DNA of 64,000 nt from Pseudoalteromonas sp. (GTDB lineage Bacteria > Pseudomonadota > Gammaproteobacteria > Enterobacterales > Alteromonadaceae): assembly GCF_018402495.1 (NCBI RefSeq), contig NZ_JAGYIU010000001.1, forward strand, positions 62,001 through 126,000, in the 5' to 3' direction. Positions 45,537 through 56,553 of the stretch are shown one piece after another. Each line of letters starts with the position of its first letter. Within the stretch, counting starts at the first letter, position 1. Below the pieces are notes generated by a model. It had not been told where the DNA came from and ran no database searches. It saw only the letters and a list, made by a program, of their open reading frames with translations. The translations under genes and the position numbers were made by a program.

Positions 45537-46490
45537 TTGTTAATTCGTAACCTTTTTAATATTGCTTTAGCTAGTATGGCGCTGATCTTATCAGGCTGTA
45601 ATGGCGGGGTACTCGACCCAAAAGGACAGATAGGTATTGATGAGAAAAATCTGATCATCATCGCCACTGTGCTTATGTTGTTAGTTGTGATCCCCGTTAT
45701 TGTGATGACTTTATATTTTGCTTGGAAGTATAGAGACACACAAAACCATGAAATTTACGCACCAAAATGGGCTCACTCAAATAAGATTGAGGCTGTTGTA
45801 TGGGCGGTTCCTATCGTTATTGTTATTATTTTAGGTGTGATCACCTGGCAGTCAACTCAAGAGCTCGACCCTTATAAACCGATAGAGGGTAAGGGCGATC
45901 ACCTTACCGTTGAAGTGGTGTCACTTAATTGGAAATGGCTATTTATTTACCCTGAACAAGGTATTGCTACGGTAAACGAATTGGTATTTCCAGCTAATGT
46001 TCCGGTTGAATACAAAATCACGTCAGAAAGTACCATGAACTCGTTTTTTATCCCTCAGTTAGGTAGTCAAATTTACTCTATGGCGGGCATGGAAACTAAG
46101 CTGCATTTAATTGCTAATGAGCCAGGTACGTTTAAGGGCTTTTCGGCTAATTACAGTGGCGCCGGCTTCACTGGAATGAAATTTAATGCCATCGCAACAC
46201 CAACAAAAGCTGACTTTAACCAATGGGTTGAACAGGTAAAAACCAACGCTAATAGCCTCACTCATGCCAATTATGTTGAGCTTGCAAAGGCAAGTGAGAA
46301 CAACCCAGTTACTTATTATGGCAAGGTTGATGACGGTTTATTTCATACCATAGTGATGAAATACATGCAGGCGCATGGCGATATGAACAAAAAACATCAT
46401 GCTATGGGAAAGCATCAGCAGATGAGTAATGAGCATCAGACAATGGGTAGTCATTCAATGCCATCATCACACAGCCAGGGCGAGGAATAA
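45537..46490 (+). CDS. cyoA: Cytochrome bo ubiquinol oxidase subunit II
   Basis: This 317-residue lipoprotein has lipobox LILSGC, two membrane helices (about residues 40-62 and 85-105) and a cupredoxin domain. It lacks the CuA cysteine pair (the region reads [14 protein letters not shown]), which marks a quinol rather than a cytochrome c oxidase. The start is TTG at 45537 with AGGA seven bases ahead. The C-terminal tail is unusual, being rich in His, Met and Ser (for example [17 protein letters not shown]), which could bind copper or other metals. cyoB starts two bases after the stop codon. Confidence 0.94.
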   Translation: MLIRNLFNIALASMALILSGCNGGVLDPKGQIGIDEKNLIIIATVLMLLVVIPVIVMTLYFAWKYRDTQNHEIYAPKWAHSNKIEAVVWAVPIVIVIILGVITWQSTQELDPYKPIEGKGDHLTVEVVSLNWKWLFIYPEQGIATVNELVFPANVPVEYKITSESTMNSFFIPQLGSQIYSMAGMETKLHLIANEPGTFKGFSANYSGAGFTGMKFNAIATPTKADFNQWVEQVKTNANSLTHANYVELAKASENNPVTYYGKVDDGLFHTIVMKYMQAHGDMNKKHHAMGKHQQMSNEHQTMGSHSMPSSHSQGEE

Positions 46491-46492
46491 TC

Positions 46493-48481
46493 ATGTCGTT
46501 TTTAGGTAAATTATCTATAGATGCAATTCCGTTTCATGAACCTATTATCATGGTTACCATGGCGGTAATTGCTGTTGTCGGGCTTATTATAGCTGGGCTA
46601 ATAACAAAATATAAAAAATGGGGTGTACTTTGGCGCGACTGGATCACTTCGGTTGATCATAAACGCTTAGGCGTTATGTACATTTTATTAGCGCTAATCA
46701 TGCTGTTTCGTGGTTTTTCTGATGCCATAATGATGCGTGCGCAGTTAGCGCTTGCTACCAGTGGTGCGCCAGGTTACCTCCCGCCAGAACATTACGACCA
46801 AATCTTCACCGCCCATGGCGTGATTATGATCATCTTTATGGCGATGCCATTTATGATAGGTTTAATGAATATTGTTGTACCATTGCAAATTGGTGCCCGC
46901 GATGTGGCTTTTCCATTTTTAAATAACTTAAGCTTTTGGTTTACTGCCAGTGGCGCTATTTTAATAAATTTATCACTTATATTTGGTGAGTTTGCAAAAA
47001 CAGGTTGGGTTGCTTACCCACCGTTGTCGGAGTTGACCTTTAGCCCTGGGGTGGGGGTCGATTATTATATTTGGGCCTTGCAAATATCGGGACTCGGTAC
47101 GCTATTAACTGCGGTAAACTTTCTAGTGACCGTATTTAAAATGCGTGCCCCTGGTATGACACTAATGAAAATGCCTATTTTCACATGGGCATGTACGTGG
47201 GCAAATATCTTAATTGCGGCATCATTTCCAATTTTAACCGCAGTGCTTGCCATGTTAACGCTAGACCGTTATTTAGATTTCCACTTTTTTACTAATGAAG
47301 CAGGCGGTAACGCCATGATGTATATCAACCTGTTTTGGGCATGGGGTCACCCAGAGGTATACATTTTAGTATTACCCGCTTTTGGTATCTTCTCTGAAAT
47401 AGTATCGACCTTTACTGGTAAGCGTTTATTTGGTTATAAATCGATGGTATATGCCAGCGGCGCCATTTCTATTCTTGGCTTTATTGTATGGTTACACCAT
47501 TTCTTTACTATGGGTTCAAGTGCTAATGTAAATGCCTTCTTTGGGGTGATGACCATGGTCATAGCTGTGCCTACTGGGGTTAAGTTATTTAGTTGGTTGT
47601 TTACTATTTATCGTGGTCGCTTGCGTATCACTGTACCCGTACTGTGGACACTTGGCTTTATGGTTACCTTCAGTATTGGTGGTATGACGGGGGTATTATT
47701 AGCAATCCCTGGTGCCGATTATGTATTACATAACAGCTTATTCTTAATCGCTCATTTTCATAACACCATTATTGGTGGCGCAGTATTTGGCTACTTAGCT
47801 GGTTTTGTTTTTTGGTTTCCAAAAGCAATGGGCTTTAAGCTTGATGAACGTTGGGGTAAAGCATCATTTTGGTGTTGGTTAATCGGTTTTTTCGTAGCCT
47901 TTATGCCATTGTACGTACTCGGCTTTTTAGGCATGACTCGTCGCTTAAATCACTCAAATAATCCTGATTGGAATATCTGGCTTTATATTGCTGCAGTGGG
48001 TGCCGTGATTATTATGTTCGGTATTATTTGCCAAGTTATTCAGCTTTATGTGAGCTTTAAAAACCGCGATGCGCTTGATGATACCACCGGCGATCCTTGG
48101 AACGGTCACACGCTTGAATGGTCAACGTCATCACCACCACAATATTATAACTTTGCTGAAATCCCGCATGTTGATGATATTGATACATGGACTGACATGA
48201 AAGAAAAAGGCCTAGCTTATCAAGGTAAATCTAGCTATAGCCCAATTCATATGCCAAAAAATACCGCATCGGGTGTGCTTATTGCTGCGAGTTTAACGGC
48301 GTTTTGTTTTGCCATGATCTGGCATATTTGGTGGCTAGCAGGGCTTGGTTTTATTGGCGCAATTGCGCTGTTTATTAACCGTGCTTACACCATCGATGTT
48401 GATTACTACGTGCAAAACGATGAAATATTACAAATTGAAGGCGTGCATATTGCCAGTAATACTAAGGAGGTAAGCGCATGA
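46493..48481 (+). CDS. cyoB: Cytochrome bo ubiquinol oxidase subunit I
   Basis: This 662-residue heme-copper oxidase core has 15 or so helices, almost the same length as E. coli CyoB (663). Heme and copper ligands are in [22 protein letters not shown] (His-Tyr crosslink), HHFFTMG and [11 protein letters not shown]. The proton-channel Asp and Asn segments are present near [22 protein letters not shown] ahead of the ATG overlaps the end of cyoA. The stop overlaps the cyoC start as ATGA. Confidence 0.97.
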   Translation: MSFLGKLSIDAIPFHEPIIMVTMAVIAVVGLIIAGLITKYKKWGVLWRDWITSVDHKRLGVMYILLALIMLFRGFSDAIMMRAQLALATSGAPGYLPPEHYDQIFTAHGVIMIIFMAMPFMIGLMNIVVPLQIGARDVAFPFLNNLSFWFTASGAILINLSLIFGEFAKTGWVAYPPLSELTFSPGVGVDYYIWALQISGLGTLLTAVNFLVTVFKMRAPGMTLMKMPIFTWACTWANILIAASFPILTAVLAMLTLDRYLDFHFFTNEAGGNAMMYINLFWAWGHPEVYILVLPAFGIFSEIVSTFTGKRLFGYKSMVYASGAISILGFIVWLHHFFTMGSSANVNAFFGVMTMVIAVPTGVKLFSWLFTIYRGRLRITVPVLWTLGFMVTFSIGGMTGVLLAIPGADYVLHNSLFLIAHFHNTIIGGAVFGYLAGFVFWFPKAMGFKLDERWGKASFWCWLIGFFVAFMPLYVLGFLGMTRRLNHSNNPDWNIWLYIAAVGAVIIMFGIICQVIQLYVSFKNRDALDDTTGDPWNGHTLEWSTSSPPQYYNFAEIPHVDDIDTWTDMKEKGLAYQGKSSYSPIHMPKNTASGVLIAASLTAFCFAMIWHIWWLAGLGFIGAIALFINRAYTIDVDYYVQNDEILQIEGVHIASNTKEVSA

Positions 48482-49110
48482 GTACGTTATCTGCAACTCA
48501 AGGCCATGTAAATTTAGAGCCTCATAGCGTAAGTCATACGCATGAACATCACGATACCTCTGGCGATACAATCTTTGGCTTTTGGCTTTATTTAATGACC
48601 GATTGCCTTTTATTTGCCTCGTTTTTTGCAACCTACGCAGTGCTTTATATGAACACGGCAGGTGGTGTATCGGGCAAAGATATTTTTGAGCTTGATTTTG
48701 TTGCCTTAGAAACTGCGGCGCTACTTATAAGTAGTATTACCTTTGGTTTTGCCATGATTGCCGCTCAAGGGCAAAAAAAGTCGCTGACGCTTGGTTGGCT
48801 CGCGGTCACTTTTTGTTTAGGCGCGGTGTTTATTGGCATGGAAATTTATGAATTTCATCATTTAATTGTTCATGGCAATGGCCCACAGCAAAGTGCTTTT
48901 TTAACATCGTTTTTCTCATTAGTGGGTTTGCATGGCTTACATGTAACTGCAGGCCTTATCTGGATGAGCATAATGATGATAGAAGTGATCAAGCGCGGTT
49001 TAGGTAAACAAACCGTCACGCGCTTAAGTTGCTTAAGCTTATTTTGGCACTTTTTAGATATTGTGTGGATTTGTGTATTTACCGTTGTTTATTTAATGGG
49101 AGCAATGTAA
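48478..49110 (+). CDS. cyoC: Cytochrome bo ubiquinol oxidase subunit III
   Basis: This 210-residue membrane subunit has five helices ([40 protein letters not shown] and the conserved [14 protein letters not shown]). A strong AAGGAGG precedes the ATG, which overlaps the cyoB stop by four bases. Its stop overlaps the cyoD start by one base. It stabilises the core complex and carries no cofactor. Confidence 0.96.
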   Translation: MSTLSATQGHVNLEPHSVSHTHEHHDTSGDTIFGFWLYLMTDCLLFASFFATYAVLYMNTAGGVSGKDIFELDFVALETAALLISSITFGFAMIAAQGQKKSLTLGWLAVTFCLGAVFIGMEIYEFHHLIVHGNGPQQSAFLTSFFSLVGLHGLHVTAGLIWMSIMMIEVIKRGLGKQTVTRLSCLSLFWHFLDIVWICVFTVVYLMGAM

Positions 49111-49466
49111 TGAGCCATAGCGAAACGCATGCTTTAGCGCAAATGCAAAGCCAACATCATGATCAGTCACACGGCAGTGTTAAAACCTATCTTATTGGTT
49201 TTGTCTTGTCAGTGATTTTAACGGCCATTCCATTTTGGATGGTGATGGAGGGCGATTTTTCAAAAGTCACCACGCTTTGGAGTATCGTTACTTTTGCAAT
49301 CGTGCAAATTTGGGTGCATTTAAAATACTTTTTACACCTTAATTTCACCACCGATGAAGGCAAAGCGAATACCTTTACCTTTTTGTTTAGCGCGTTGATC
49401 ATCGTCATGGTGGTTGGACTGTCTGTTTGGATCATTTATGAATCAAACGCAATGATGATGTATTAG
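49110..49466 (+). CDS. cyoD: Cytochrome bo ubiquinol oxidase subunit IV
   Basis: This 118-residue protein has three helices and a His-rich cytoplasmic N-terminus. The frame is open from 49029, but the start is ATG 49110 ([19 protein letters not shown]), coupled to the cyoC stop as TAATG. The QIWVHLKYFLHLNF segment is the family signature. It assists assembly of subunit I. cyoE follows at nine bases. Confidence 0.95.
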   Translation: MSHSETHALAQMQSQHHDQSHGSVKTYLIGFVLSVILTAIPFWMVMEGDFSKVTTLWSIVTFAIVQIWVHLKYFLHLNFTTDEGKANTFTFLFSALIIVMVVGLSVWIIYESNAMMMY

Positions 49467-49475
49467 AGGTTTCAG

Positions 49476-50360
49476 ATGTTTCGTCGTTATTTAGCTGTTA
49501 CTAAGCCAGGTATTATTATGGGGAATTTGATCAGCGTTGCCGGTGGTTTTTTACTCGCCGCTCGCGGTGATATAGACCCATGGTTAATGTTGGTTACCTT
49601 GGTTGGTTTATCGCTTGTTGTTGCATCGGGATGTGCCATAAACAATGTTATTGATAGAGACATTGATGTTGCTATGGCGCGTACTCGCTCACGTGTAACT
49701 GTAACGGGCGAAATGTCTGCAAAAGCCGCTTTAAGCCATGGCGTGTTATTAGGGCTAATTGGCTTTGGCTTATTAATCGCCTTTACCACTCAAGCGGCGG
49801 TATTTTTTGCCGCCTTTGGCTATGTCATTTATGTAGGGGTGTACAGCCTCTACATGAAACGCAACTCTGTTTACGGCACCTTTATTGGTAGTCTATCGGG
49901 CGCAGTTCCACCTGTTGTTGGCTATTGCGCCGTTACGGGTGTGTTTGATATGGGCGCATTAATACTGCTGGTGATGTTTAGTTTGTGGCAAATGCCGCAT
50001 TCATATGCGATTGCTATTTTTCGCTTTAAAGATTATCAAGCCGCTAATATTCCAGTATTGCCCGTGGCGCAAGGTGTTAACAAAGCTAAGCGCCATATTG
50101 TGCTTTATATTGCGGTATATGCTTTAGTGGTGATGCTATTGCCAATTAGTGGTTATACCGGTGCTGCCTTTATGGCCGTTGCCTGTATTACGAGTTTTTG
50201 GTGGTTATTAATGGCACTTAGAGGGTATCGCTACAATATAGATACCACCCGTTGGGCACGCCAAGTGTTTGCGTTTTCTATTATTAATATTACCGCTTTG
50301 AGTATTGCCATGGCGGTAGATTATCAAACAATTGCGCCACAATTAGTGGCGCTAAACTGA
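49476..50360 (+). CDS. cyoE: Protoheme IX farnesyltransferase (heme O synthase)
   Basis: This 294-residue UbiA-family prenyltransferase has about nine helices and the Asp-rich motif [18 protein letters not shown]. It adds a farnesyl group to heme b to make heme O for the oxidase encoded in the same operon. [29 protein letters not shown] and [15 protein letters not shown] are conserved. AGAGG lies shortly before the ATG, and the operon ends at a hairpin. Confidence 0.96.
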   Translation: MFRRYLAVTKPGIIMGNLISVAGGFLLAARGDIDPWLMLVTLVGLSLVVASGCAINNVIDRDIDVAMARTRSRVTVTGEMSAKAALSHGVLLGLIGFGLLIAFTTQAAVFFAAFGYVIYVGVYSLYMKRNSVYGTFIGSLSGAVPPVVGYCAVTGVFDMGALILLVMFSLWQMPHSYAIAIFRFKDYQAANIPVLPVAQGVNKAKRHIVLYIAVYALVVMLLPISGYTGAAFMAVACITSFWWLLMALRGYRYNIDTTRWARQVFAFSIINITALSIAMAVDYQTIAPQLVALN

Positions 50361-50402
50361 TCTTATACGATCAATGAACCGAGTTAATTCCCAAAGTTAA
50401 CC

Positions 50403-50434
50403 AAAGGCTCTGAGCATTGCGAGGAGCCTTTTTT
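50403..50434 (+). terminator. Terminator of the cyo operon
   Basis: AAGGCTC and GAGCCTT arms with a 13-base loop are followed by T6. Confidence 0.8.
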
Positions 50435-50455
50435 CATTTCTAAAATAAAGCTAAA

Positions 50456-51121
50456 TTATTGACTTAAGCTTTCAGCATCATAAAACATGGGTTTCAATGT
50501 GCCACAATTTATAAACTTATAATTGAGCTCACCAGCAGAGGGCACTTCAGTTGAGGTGCGAAATTTTTGTAAACAGGCGCCACTTAAATCAACAAACATA
50601 ATATGATGATAGCTTGGCGGTTGAGTTATTTGGTGAATATAAATACGCTCATTATTTTTTAACGTAACCATATCGTACTGCTGCCATTTTGAGGCTGGGC
50701 TTAAATCAGTTAGTTCACGAGTAAATAACTGTTCGCTAAGCTCTATTAATTTATCACTGTAAACTAAGCTACCTCCTTGTCTATAATCTCCAAGGTACAC
50801 ATCTGCGGTAATCGCGACTTCTTCGCCTCGCATTAAGCGTTGAATATTAAACGGTTTGGGTTTTACTGTAACTAACTCAGCATCACGTACTAAGTCTAAA
50901 AACGGAATATCTGATACATCAACCTTGTACATAATGTGCATATTATAAGGAGGCTCATAGTCTGGAATACTAATGGCGTATACACTTGAACCACTGTTAA
51001 CCAACACCATGGCATGCTCTGCTTCATATTTAGGGTCTAAAGGAGGGAGCTCGGGCGGCTCTTCTGCGGCTATCGGCGCAATTAAACCAAAAAACAATAA
51101 TACTAATGTGAATAACCGCAT
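50456..51121 (-). CDS. Unknown exported protein (221 residues)
   Basis: This 221-residue protein has a clear signal peptide (MRLFTLVLLFFGLIAPIAA), then a Pro/Glu-rich mature start (EEPPELPPLDPKYEAEHA). The rest looks mostly beta-strand with two cysteines near the end (SGACLQKF and FINCGTL), possibly a disulfide. I do not recognise the family. It stands on the strand opposite to cyo and converges on its terminator. A 51-base gap separates it from the deacetylase-family gene upstream on the same strand, so the two may be cotranscribed. It is likely periplasmic, function unknown. Confidence 0.7.
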   Translation of the reverse strand: MRLFTLVLLFFGLIAPIAAEEPPELPPLDPKYEAEHAMVLVNSGSSVYAISIPDYEPPYNMHIMYKVDVSDIPFLDLVRDAELVTVKPKPFNIQRLMRGEEVAITADVYLGDYRQGGSLVYSDKLIELSEQLFTRELTDLSPASKWQQYDMVTLKNNERIYIHQITQPPSYHHIMFVDLSGACLQKFRTSTEVPSAGELNYKFINCGTLKPMFYDAESLSQ

Positions 51122-51172
51122 AATAATCTCAACTTTTACCTTAAAGAGTAGCTTGATTTAGGTGTTTTTTAT

Positions 51173-52081
51173 TTAAAAGCTAGCCGCTTGTTCTATGACA
51201 ATACCATGGCGTTTTGCAAGTCGTTGGTGATCTCTGTCATAACCTCCGCCAATCACAGTGGCCACCGGGGTGTTATTTGCTAGGCAGCGCTTAAGTACTA
51301 AGTGATCGCGTTTTTCTATTCCCTGCCAGCTAATATCGAGTTTGCCTAAGCCATCCTCTTGCCAAATATCTACACCAGCATCATACAAAACTAAATCGGG
51401 GTTTAGCTCGTTTAGTAAAAATTGCAGCGTATCATCAACTATACCTAAGTATTCATCGTCTTGCATATTATTGGCTAAACCAATATCTAAATCGCTAGGA
51501 GACTTTCTAAATGGGAAGTTTTTTTCACAGTGTATTGAGCAGGTAAACGCATAAGGTTGATGAGCCAACATGGCTGCTGTGCCATCACCTTGGTGAACAT
51601 CTAAATCAAAAATCAGTACGTTTGTGACTTCACGGTTTTGAATTAACGTTTGTGCGGTAAAAGCTAAATCGTTCACCATACAAAAGCCTGAGCCAAAATC
51701 ACTATGGGCATGGTGAGTGCCGCCCGCTAAATGGCACGCAAGGCCGCTTTTTAGCGCTAAACGCGCGGTTTGCAATGTCCCTAATGGGGCGGTAAATGTA
51801 CGATTCATAAGTTCTTGCGACCAAGGTAGGCCAATTCGGCGCATGGCTTTTTCACCTAGGCGGTTATGCCATAAATCGTGAATGTAGTTTTCACAGTGCA
51901 CTATTTCTAACTCTTCAACACGACCATGTGGTGGCTCAATGATATTATCGCCAGCTAACCCAAGCGTTTTAACATGCTGGTGTAGCTGCGCAAATTTACT
52001 CATTACAAAGCGGTGCTTGGGATCAAAACTAAACGAGTAATTAGGATGATAAACTAAAGGTAGATTGGGATTTAAACTCAT
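51173..52081 (-). CDS. Histone deacetylase-family amidohydrolase
   Basis: This 302-residue enzyme of the arginase/deacetylase fold has the zinc-site and active-site motifs GGTHHAHSDFGSGFCMVNDLA, FDLDVHQGDGTA and YDAGVDIWQEDGLG. Bacterial members include acetoin-utilisation AcuC-like and acetylpolyamine hydrolases. The substrate of this shorter type is unknown. It is the middle of three minus-strand genes with a PilZ gene 57 bases upstream and an unknown exported protein downstream. No acetoin genes are nearby. Confidence 0.9.
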   Translation of the reverse strand: MSLNPNLPLVYHPNYSFSFDPKHRFVMSKFAQLHQHVKTLGLAGDNIIEPPHGRVEELEIVHCENYIHDLWHNRLGEKAMRRIGLPWSQELMNRTFTAPLGTLQTARLALKSGLACHLAGGTHHAHSDFGSGFCMVNDLAFTAQTLIQNREVTNVLIFDLDVHQGDGTAAMLAHQPYAFTCSIHCEKNFPFRKSPSDLDIGLANNMQDDEYLGIVDDTLQFLLNELNPDLVLYDAGVDIWQEDGLGKLDISWQGIEKRDHLVLKRCLANNTPVATVIGGGYDRDHQRLAKRHGIVIEQAASF

Positions 52082-52138
52082 ATCTGCGTCGTTTAATTAT
52101 TTTTGATTATGGTAATCAACTTCACGCAGTGCGTCTAT

Positions 52139-52501
52139 TTATGTTTGGTAAATAAGCGTTTCAAGCTCACGGTGTAATAATGTTTCATCAGCAAGGTTTA
52201 GTTCAACCAAGCGCTTTAAATGCGTAATGCTGTCTATATCAATGTTATGACATTTAAGACCAATATGATTTTCTTCTATATGACGAATAACCACCGGCAT
52301 TTTTATTTCAATATCGCTTTGTGGCAAGGTAAAACGTAATATTGCTTCGTCATTTTTGTTGCCTGTAAAGGCATCGCTTTTAGTGATCAGTGCACCATGT
52401 AAAGAAATATCTAATAGGGTACATGCATACTGGGAGCTAGCCGTTTCCAATTGCGCTGCTGTAGAGAACATAATACGAGAAAATTGCCGACGGTTTTGCA
52501 T
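52139..52501 (-). CDS. PilZ-domain protein, putative cyclic-di-GMP receptor
   Basis: This 120-residue single-domain PilZ protein starts MQNRRQFSRIMF, giving the RxxxR ligand motif, and has the second motif as DISLHGAL (D/NxSxxG). Both needed elements for cyclic-di-GMP binding are therefore present. The C-terminal third is helical. It has no fused output domain, so it probably acts by binding a partner. It lies 57 bases upstream of the deacetylase-family gene on the same strand, with no evident functional link. Confidence 0.88.
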   Translation of the reverse strand: MQNRRQFSRIMFSTAAQLETASSQYACTLLDISLHGALITKSDAFTGNKNDEAILRFTLPQSDIEIKMPVVIRHIEENHIGLKCHNIDIDSITHLKRLVELNLADETLLHRELETLIYQT

Positions 52502-52587
52502 AATTACCCAATAAAGTTTTTATTTATAACAATCATAGCTGGTAATGCTCAACACGCCAATTTGCTTAGAGATAAAATAGCTCGCAT

Positions 52588-52618
52588 AAAAAAGCCCCGC
52601 ATAAAATGCAGGGCTTTT
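52588..52618. terminator. Terminator of ettA
   Basis: AAAAGCCC-GCAT and ATGC-GGGCTTTT pair around a short A-rich loop, with T and A runs on each strand. Confidence 0.85.
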
Positions 52619-52637
52619 AGCTTATTCAATGTGGCTG

Positions 52638-54311
52638 TTAGCCAATTTTTTTGTACTTAATACGCTTAGGCTGTGCAGCTTCTGCGCCAAGGGTCTTTTT
52701 AAGCCACTCTTCGTACTCAGTGTAGTTACCATCAAAGAAGTTAATTTGGCCTTCGTCGCGGTAATCTAAAATGTGTGTAGCAATACGGTCAAGGAACCAA
52801 CGGTCATGCGAGATACACATTACACAACCAGGGAATTCTAAAATAGCATTCTCAAGAGCACGTAATGTTTCAACGTCCAAGTCATTGGTTGGCTCATCCA
52901 GTAGCACCACGTTGCCGCCTGCTTTTAACAGCTTAGCAAGGTGTAAACGGTTGCGCTCACCACCTGATAAGTCTTTAACAAACTTTTGCTGATCGTTACC
53001 TTTAAAGTTAAAACGGCTAACGTAAGCACGGCTTGGGAACTCAAAGTTACCAATTTTTAGTACATCTTGGCCATCAGAGATTTCTTGGAATACCGTTTTG
53101 CTTTCGTCCATGTTGCCACGGAACTGATCAACAGTTGCTAGTTCTACTGTTTCACCAATGATGATATTACCGCTATCTGGCTGCTCTTCACCGCTTAACA
53201 TTTTGAATAGGGTTGATTTACCTGCACCATTGGCACCAATAATACCCACAATAGCGCCTTTAGGCATGCTAAAGCTTAAATCATCAATTAAAACACGGTC
53301 GCCAAAGCTTTTACGTAAGTTGTTTACTTCTAATACTTGGTCACCTAAACGTGGGCCAGGTGGAATAAACAATTCGTTGGTTTCGTTACGTTTTTGGTAA
53401 TCAGACTGTTGTAGCTCGCTAAACTGTGCCATACGTGCTTTTGACTTAGCTTGACGACCTTTAGGGTTTGAACGCACCCATTCAAGTTCTTGTGCAATTG
53501 ATTTTTGACGTGCTTTTTCAGATTTTTGCTCTTGCTGTAAGCGGGCATCTTTTTGCTCAAGCCAAGACGAGTAGTTACCTTCCCACGGAATACCTTCACC
53601 ACGGTCAAGCTCTAAAATCCAGCCAGCAACATTATCAAGGAAGTAACGGTCATGCGTTACTGCCACAACGGTGCCTTCGTAGTCATGTAAGAAGCGCTCT
53701 AACCAGGCAACCGACTCAGCATCTAAGTGGTTAGTTGGCTCATCGAGAATCAGCATATCTGGTTTTTCGAGTAATAAACGACAAATAGCAACACGGCGGC
53801 GCTCACCACCCGATAGGTGCTCAATTTTAGCATCCCACTCAGGTAAACGCAGTGCATCGGCAGCACGCTCTAATACGTTATCGATATTATGGCCATCATG
53901 CGCTTGAATAATCGCTTCTAATTCACCTTGCTCTTTAGCCAGTGCGTCAAAGTCAGCGTCTTCCATTGCGTATTCGTTATACACTTCGTCAAGACGGTTA
54001 AGTGCATGCTTTACTTCGCCTACAGCTTCTTCAACAATTTCACGAACTGTTTTGCTTTCGTCCAAAACAGGCTCTTGCGGTAAGTAACCAATTTTAGTGC
54101 CTGGTTGAGGGCGAGCTTCACCTTCAAACTCTTCATCAACACCCGCCATAATGCGAAGTAATGATGATTTACCAGAACCATTTAAACCTAGCACACCAAT
54201 TTTTGCGCCTGGGAAAAAATGCAACGAAATATCTTTTAAGATAGTGCGCTTTGGTGGCACAACCTTAGATACTCGACTCATCGAGAATATAAACTTATCA
54301 GGTAAAACCAT
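52638..54311 (-). CDS. ettA: ABC-F protein EttA, energy-dependent translational throttle
   Basis: This protein of 557 residues has two ABC ATPase domains and no membrane part. The Walker A motifs are GLNGSGKSS and GANGAGKST, the signature motifs are LSGGERRR and LSGGERNR, and Walker B is followed by DEPTNHLD and DEPTNDLD. The N-terminal VSKVVPPKRTILKDISLHFFPGAKIGVLG is specific to EttA, which binds the ribosomal E site and gates elongation according to ATP level. The frame opens at TTG 54326, but ATG 54309-54311 is favoured, with GAAGG eight bases ahead. It ends RIKYKKIG like the E. coli protein. Confidence 0.95.
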   Translation of the reverse strand: MVLPDKFIFSMSRVSKVVPPKRTILKDISLHFFPGAKIGVLGLNGSGKSSLLRIMAGVDEEFEGEARPQPGTKIGYLPQEPVLDESKTVREIVEEAVGEVKHALNRLDEVYNEYAMEDADFDALAKEQGELEAIIQAHDGHNIDNVLERAADALRLPEWDAKIEHLSGGERRRVAICRLLLEKPDMLILDEPTNHLDAESVAWLERFLHDYEGTVVAVTHDRYFLDNVAGWILELDRGEGIPWEGNYSSWLEQKDARLQQEQKSEKARQKSIAQELEWVRSNPKGRQAKSKARMAQFSELQQSDYQKRNETNELFIPPGPRLGDQVLEVNNLRKSFGDRVLIDDLSFSMPKGAIVGIIGANGAGKSTLFKMLSGEEQPDSGNIIIGETVELATVDQFRGNMDESKTVFQEISDGQDVLKIGNFEFPSRAYVSRFNFKGNDQQKFVKDLSGGERNRLHLAKLLKAGGNVVLLDEPTNDLDVETLRALENAILEFPGCVMCISHDRWFLDRIATHILDYRDEGQINFFDGNYTEYEEWLKKTLGAEAAQPKRIKYKKIG

Positions 54312-54442
54312 GGAAGGAGCCTTCAAATAATAATAAAAATTTCAATGCTGTATTGTAGTGGCTCACAGGTGAAACAGTCAACGAATGGGGCTGTTTTAAA
54401 GTACATATTCAATTTGTACAAACCGCGTGAATAAATTCATTT

Positions 54443-54466
54443 AGACATCTATACATCTAGAGGTTG
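54443..54466. promoter_or_regulatory. MetJ boxes at the metA-metH promoter
   Basis: Three consecutive octamers AGACATCT, ATACATCT and AGAGGTTG resemble the MetJ consensus AGACGTCT (7, 6 and about 4 matches). The array runs into the -35 element TTGATA (54464-54469), which is followed after 16 bases by CATAAT (54486-54491). Repression by MetJ with SAM is the natural reading. Confidence 0.78.
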
Positions 54467-54535
54467 ATATTTTTCACATTCTGTTCATAATGAGAGCGTA
54501 TTAAATTTCAGTTTTTATGAGCAGGAGCTTTAAGG

Positions 54536-55483
54536 ATGCCAATTACAGTAGAAGACGAATTGCCGGCTATTGCACGATTACGCCATGAAAACGTGTTTGT
54601 TATGCCTAAAACGCGTGCAAAAACCCAAGAAATACGCCCTATGCGTTTGGCTATTCTTAATCTTATGCCTAATAAAGTAGAAACCGAAGTACAGTTTATT
54701 CGCTTGTTGGCTAATTCTCCGCTGCAAGTAAATGTAGAGCTTTTGCGCCTCGATACGCATCGCAGCAGTAGCAACTCAGAGCAACACTTAGATACCTTTT
54801 ACCGCTATTTCTCAGAAGTGAAAAACAATAATTACGATGCACTATTAATTACCGGTGCCCCTTTGGCACATTTAGAGTATGAAGAGGTGGCGTATTGGGA
54901 AGAACTCAAAGTGATTATTGATTGGGCCGAGCAACATGTAACCTCTACCTTGTTTTCGTGTTGGGCGGCTCACGCTGCTTTGTACCACCGTTATAATTTA
55001 AAGCGCGATTTAAAAGACAATAAACTGTGTGGGGTGTTTACCCATCAATGCTATTTTGCCCATGGTGCACTTACTCGGGGTTTCGACGATACCTTTTTAG
55101 TGCCGCACTCACGTTATGGCCACATAGATATTAATAAAATAAACGCCTGTGAAGAGCTGGTAGTATTGGCGGGCTCTGAACGAGTTGGCGCGTATTTACT
55201 TAAAAATAAATCGGGCAGCCAAGTGTTTATTACCGGCCACCCAGAATACGATGCCGACAGTTTAAAAGCCGAATATGAGCGCGATTTACAAAAAAGCCCT
55301 GATGCGCCAAAGCCCGAAAACTATTTTCCCGATGACGATGCCAGTAAACAACCGTCTAAAACATGGCAAAGCCACGCGTTTTTACTGTTTTCAAACTGGT
55401 TAAATTATTACGTTTACCAAACCACACCCTATGATATTAACTTAGTTAGCCAAGACGTAAGGACTAACAACTATGCCGAATAA
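54536..55483 (+). CDS. metA: Homoserine O-succinyltransferase MetA
   Basis: This 315-residue enzyme acylates homoserine at the start of methionine synthesis. The catalytic Cys142 ([11 protein letters not shown]), His235 and Glu237 ([11 protein letters not shown]) fall at the same positions as in the E. coli enzyme. GTxxY-type substrate differences between succinyl- and acetyl-transfer cannot be settled by eye. AGGAG precedes the ATG by eight bases. The stop overlaps the start of the downstream metH part by 11 bases. Confidence 0.95.
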   Translation: MPITVEDELPAIARLRHENVFVMPKTRAKTQEIRPMRLAILNLMPNKVETEVQFIRLLANSPLQVNVELLRLDTHRSSSNSEQHLDTFYRYFSEVKNNNYDALLITGAPLAHLEYEEVAYWEELKVIIDWAEQHVTSTLFSCWAAHAALYHRYNLKRDLKDNKLCGVFTHQCYFAHGALTRGFDDTFLVPHSRYGHIDINKINACEELVVLAGSERVGAYLLKNKSGSQVFITGHPEYDADSLKAEYERDLQKSPDAPKPENYFPDDDASKQPSKTWQSHAFLLFSNWLNYYVYQTTPYDINLVSQDVRTNNYAE

Positions 55484-56543
55484 TTCTCAAAACAATAAGC
55501 ATGAACAGCTGAGCGCTGCGCTCAAACAGCGCATTTTAATTTTAGATGGTGCAATGGGAACCATGATCCAAGCGCATAAGTTTGAAGAGCAAGACTACCG
55601 TGGTGAACGTTTTAAAGATTGGCATGTGCTTATTAAAGGTAACAACGATTTATTAAGTCTAACCAAGCCTGAAATTATTACTGAAATACACCGCAGCTTT
55701 TTAGCGGCTGGTGCCGATATTATCGAAACTAACACCTTTAACTCGACCACCATTTCGATGGAAGATTACGACATGGCAAGTATAAGCCGTGAAGTTAATT
55801 TAGAGTCAGCTAAGTTAGCTCGCGCTGTATGTGATGAATTTAGCGCTAAAACCCCAGAGAAACCGCGCTATGTAGCAGGTGTTTTAGGGCCAACATCTAA
55901 AACCTGTTCGTTATCGCCGGATGTAAACGACCCCGGCTATCGTAATATCACCTTCGATAAGTTAGTGACTGCGTATGTTGAGTCGACCCTTGCGCTTATG
56001 GAGGGCGGTGTAGATATAATTTTAATCGAAACCATATTCGACACGCTTAATGCAAAAGCCGCCTCATTCGCAGTAGAAGAAGCGTTTGAACAAGCAGGGC
56101 GTACATTACCGGTAATGATATCGGGCACAATTACCGATGCCTCAGGCCGTACGCTTTCAGGGCAAACCACCGAAGCATTTTATAACTCTATTCGCCATAT
56201 TAAGCCGCTTTCAATTGGCTTAAATTGCGCCCTTGGGCCAGATTTATTGCGCCAATACGTTGAAGAGCTATCACGTGTGTGCGAAACCTTTGTCTCTGTT
56301 CATCCTAACGCGGGCTTACCCAATGAGTTTGGAGAATACGACTTAGAAGCAGACGACATGGCAAAAGAGATCATAGATTGGGGTAAATCGGGCTTTATTA
56401 ATATTGTTGGCGGTTGCTGCGGCACTACGCCTGCGCACATTCGTGCCTTTGCCAAAGGGCTTGAAGGCACAGCACCACGAAAATTACCTGAGCTTGAAGT
56501 GCGTATGCGTTTATCAGGCCTAGAAGCCTGTAACTTAAATTAA
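55473..56543 (+). CDS. metH: Methionine synthase MetH, homocysteine-binding module (separate gene)
   Basis: This 356-residue protein equals the N-terminal homocysteine methyltransferase domain of MetH. The zinc-binding cysteines are Cys252 (GLNCALGPD) and Cys315-Cys316 (GGCCGTTP). It begins with the MetH pattern [21 protein letters not shown] and ends shortly after [11 protein letters not shown], in the linker where E. coli MetH continues into the folate domain. AAGGA precedes the ATG, which lies inside the end of metA. The rest of MetH is encoded by the next gene ten bases away. The active sites look intact, so the split halves probably work together. Confidence 0.93.
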   Translation: MPNNSQNNKHEQLSAALKQRILILDGAMGTMIQAHKFEEQDYRGERFKDWHVLIKGNNDLLSLTKPEIITEIHRSFLAAGADIIETNTFNSTTISMEDYDMASISREVNLESAKLARAVCDEFSAKTPEKPRYVAGVLGPTSKTCSLSPDVNDPGYRNITFDKLVTAYVESTLALMEGGVDIILIETIFDTLNAKAASFAVEEAFEQAGRTLPVMISGTITDASGRTLSGQTTEAFYNSIRHIKPLSIGLNCALGPDLLRQYVEELSRVCETFVSVHPNAGLPNEFGEYDLEADDMAKEIIDWGKSGFINIVGGCCGTTPAHIRAFAKGLEGTAPRKLPELEVRMRLSGLEACNLN

Positions 56544-56553
56544 GGAGCCGCCA

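Noticed and set aside
49029..49109. In-frame upstream extension of CyoD
   Set aside because: It lies inside cyoC, and the TAATG overlap gives a natural coupled start at 49110.
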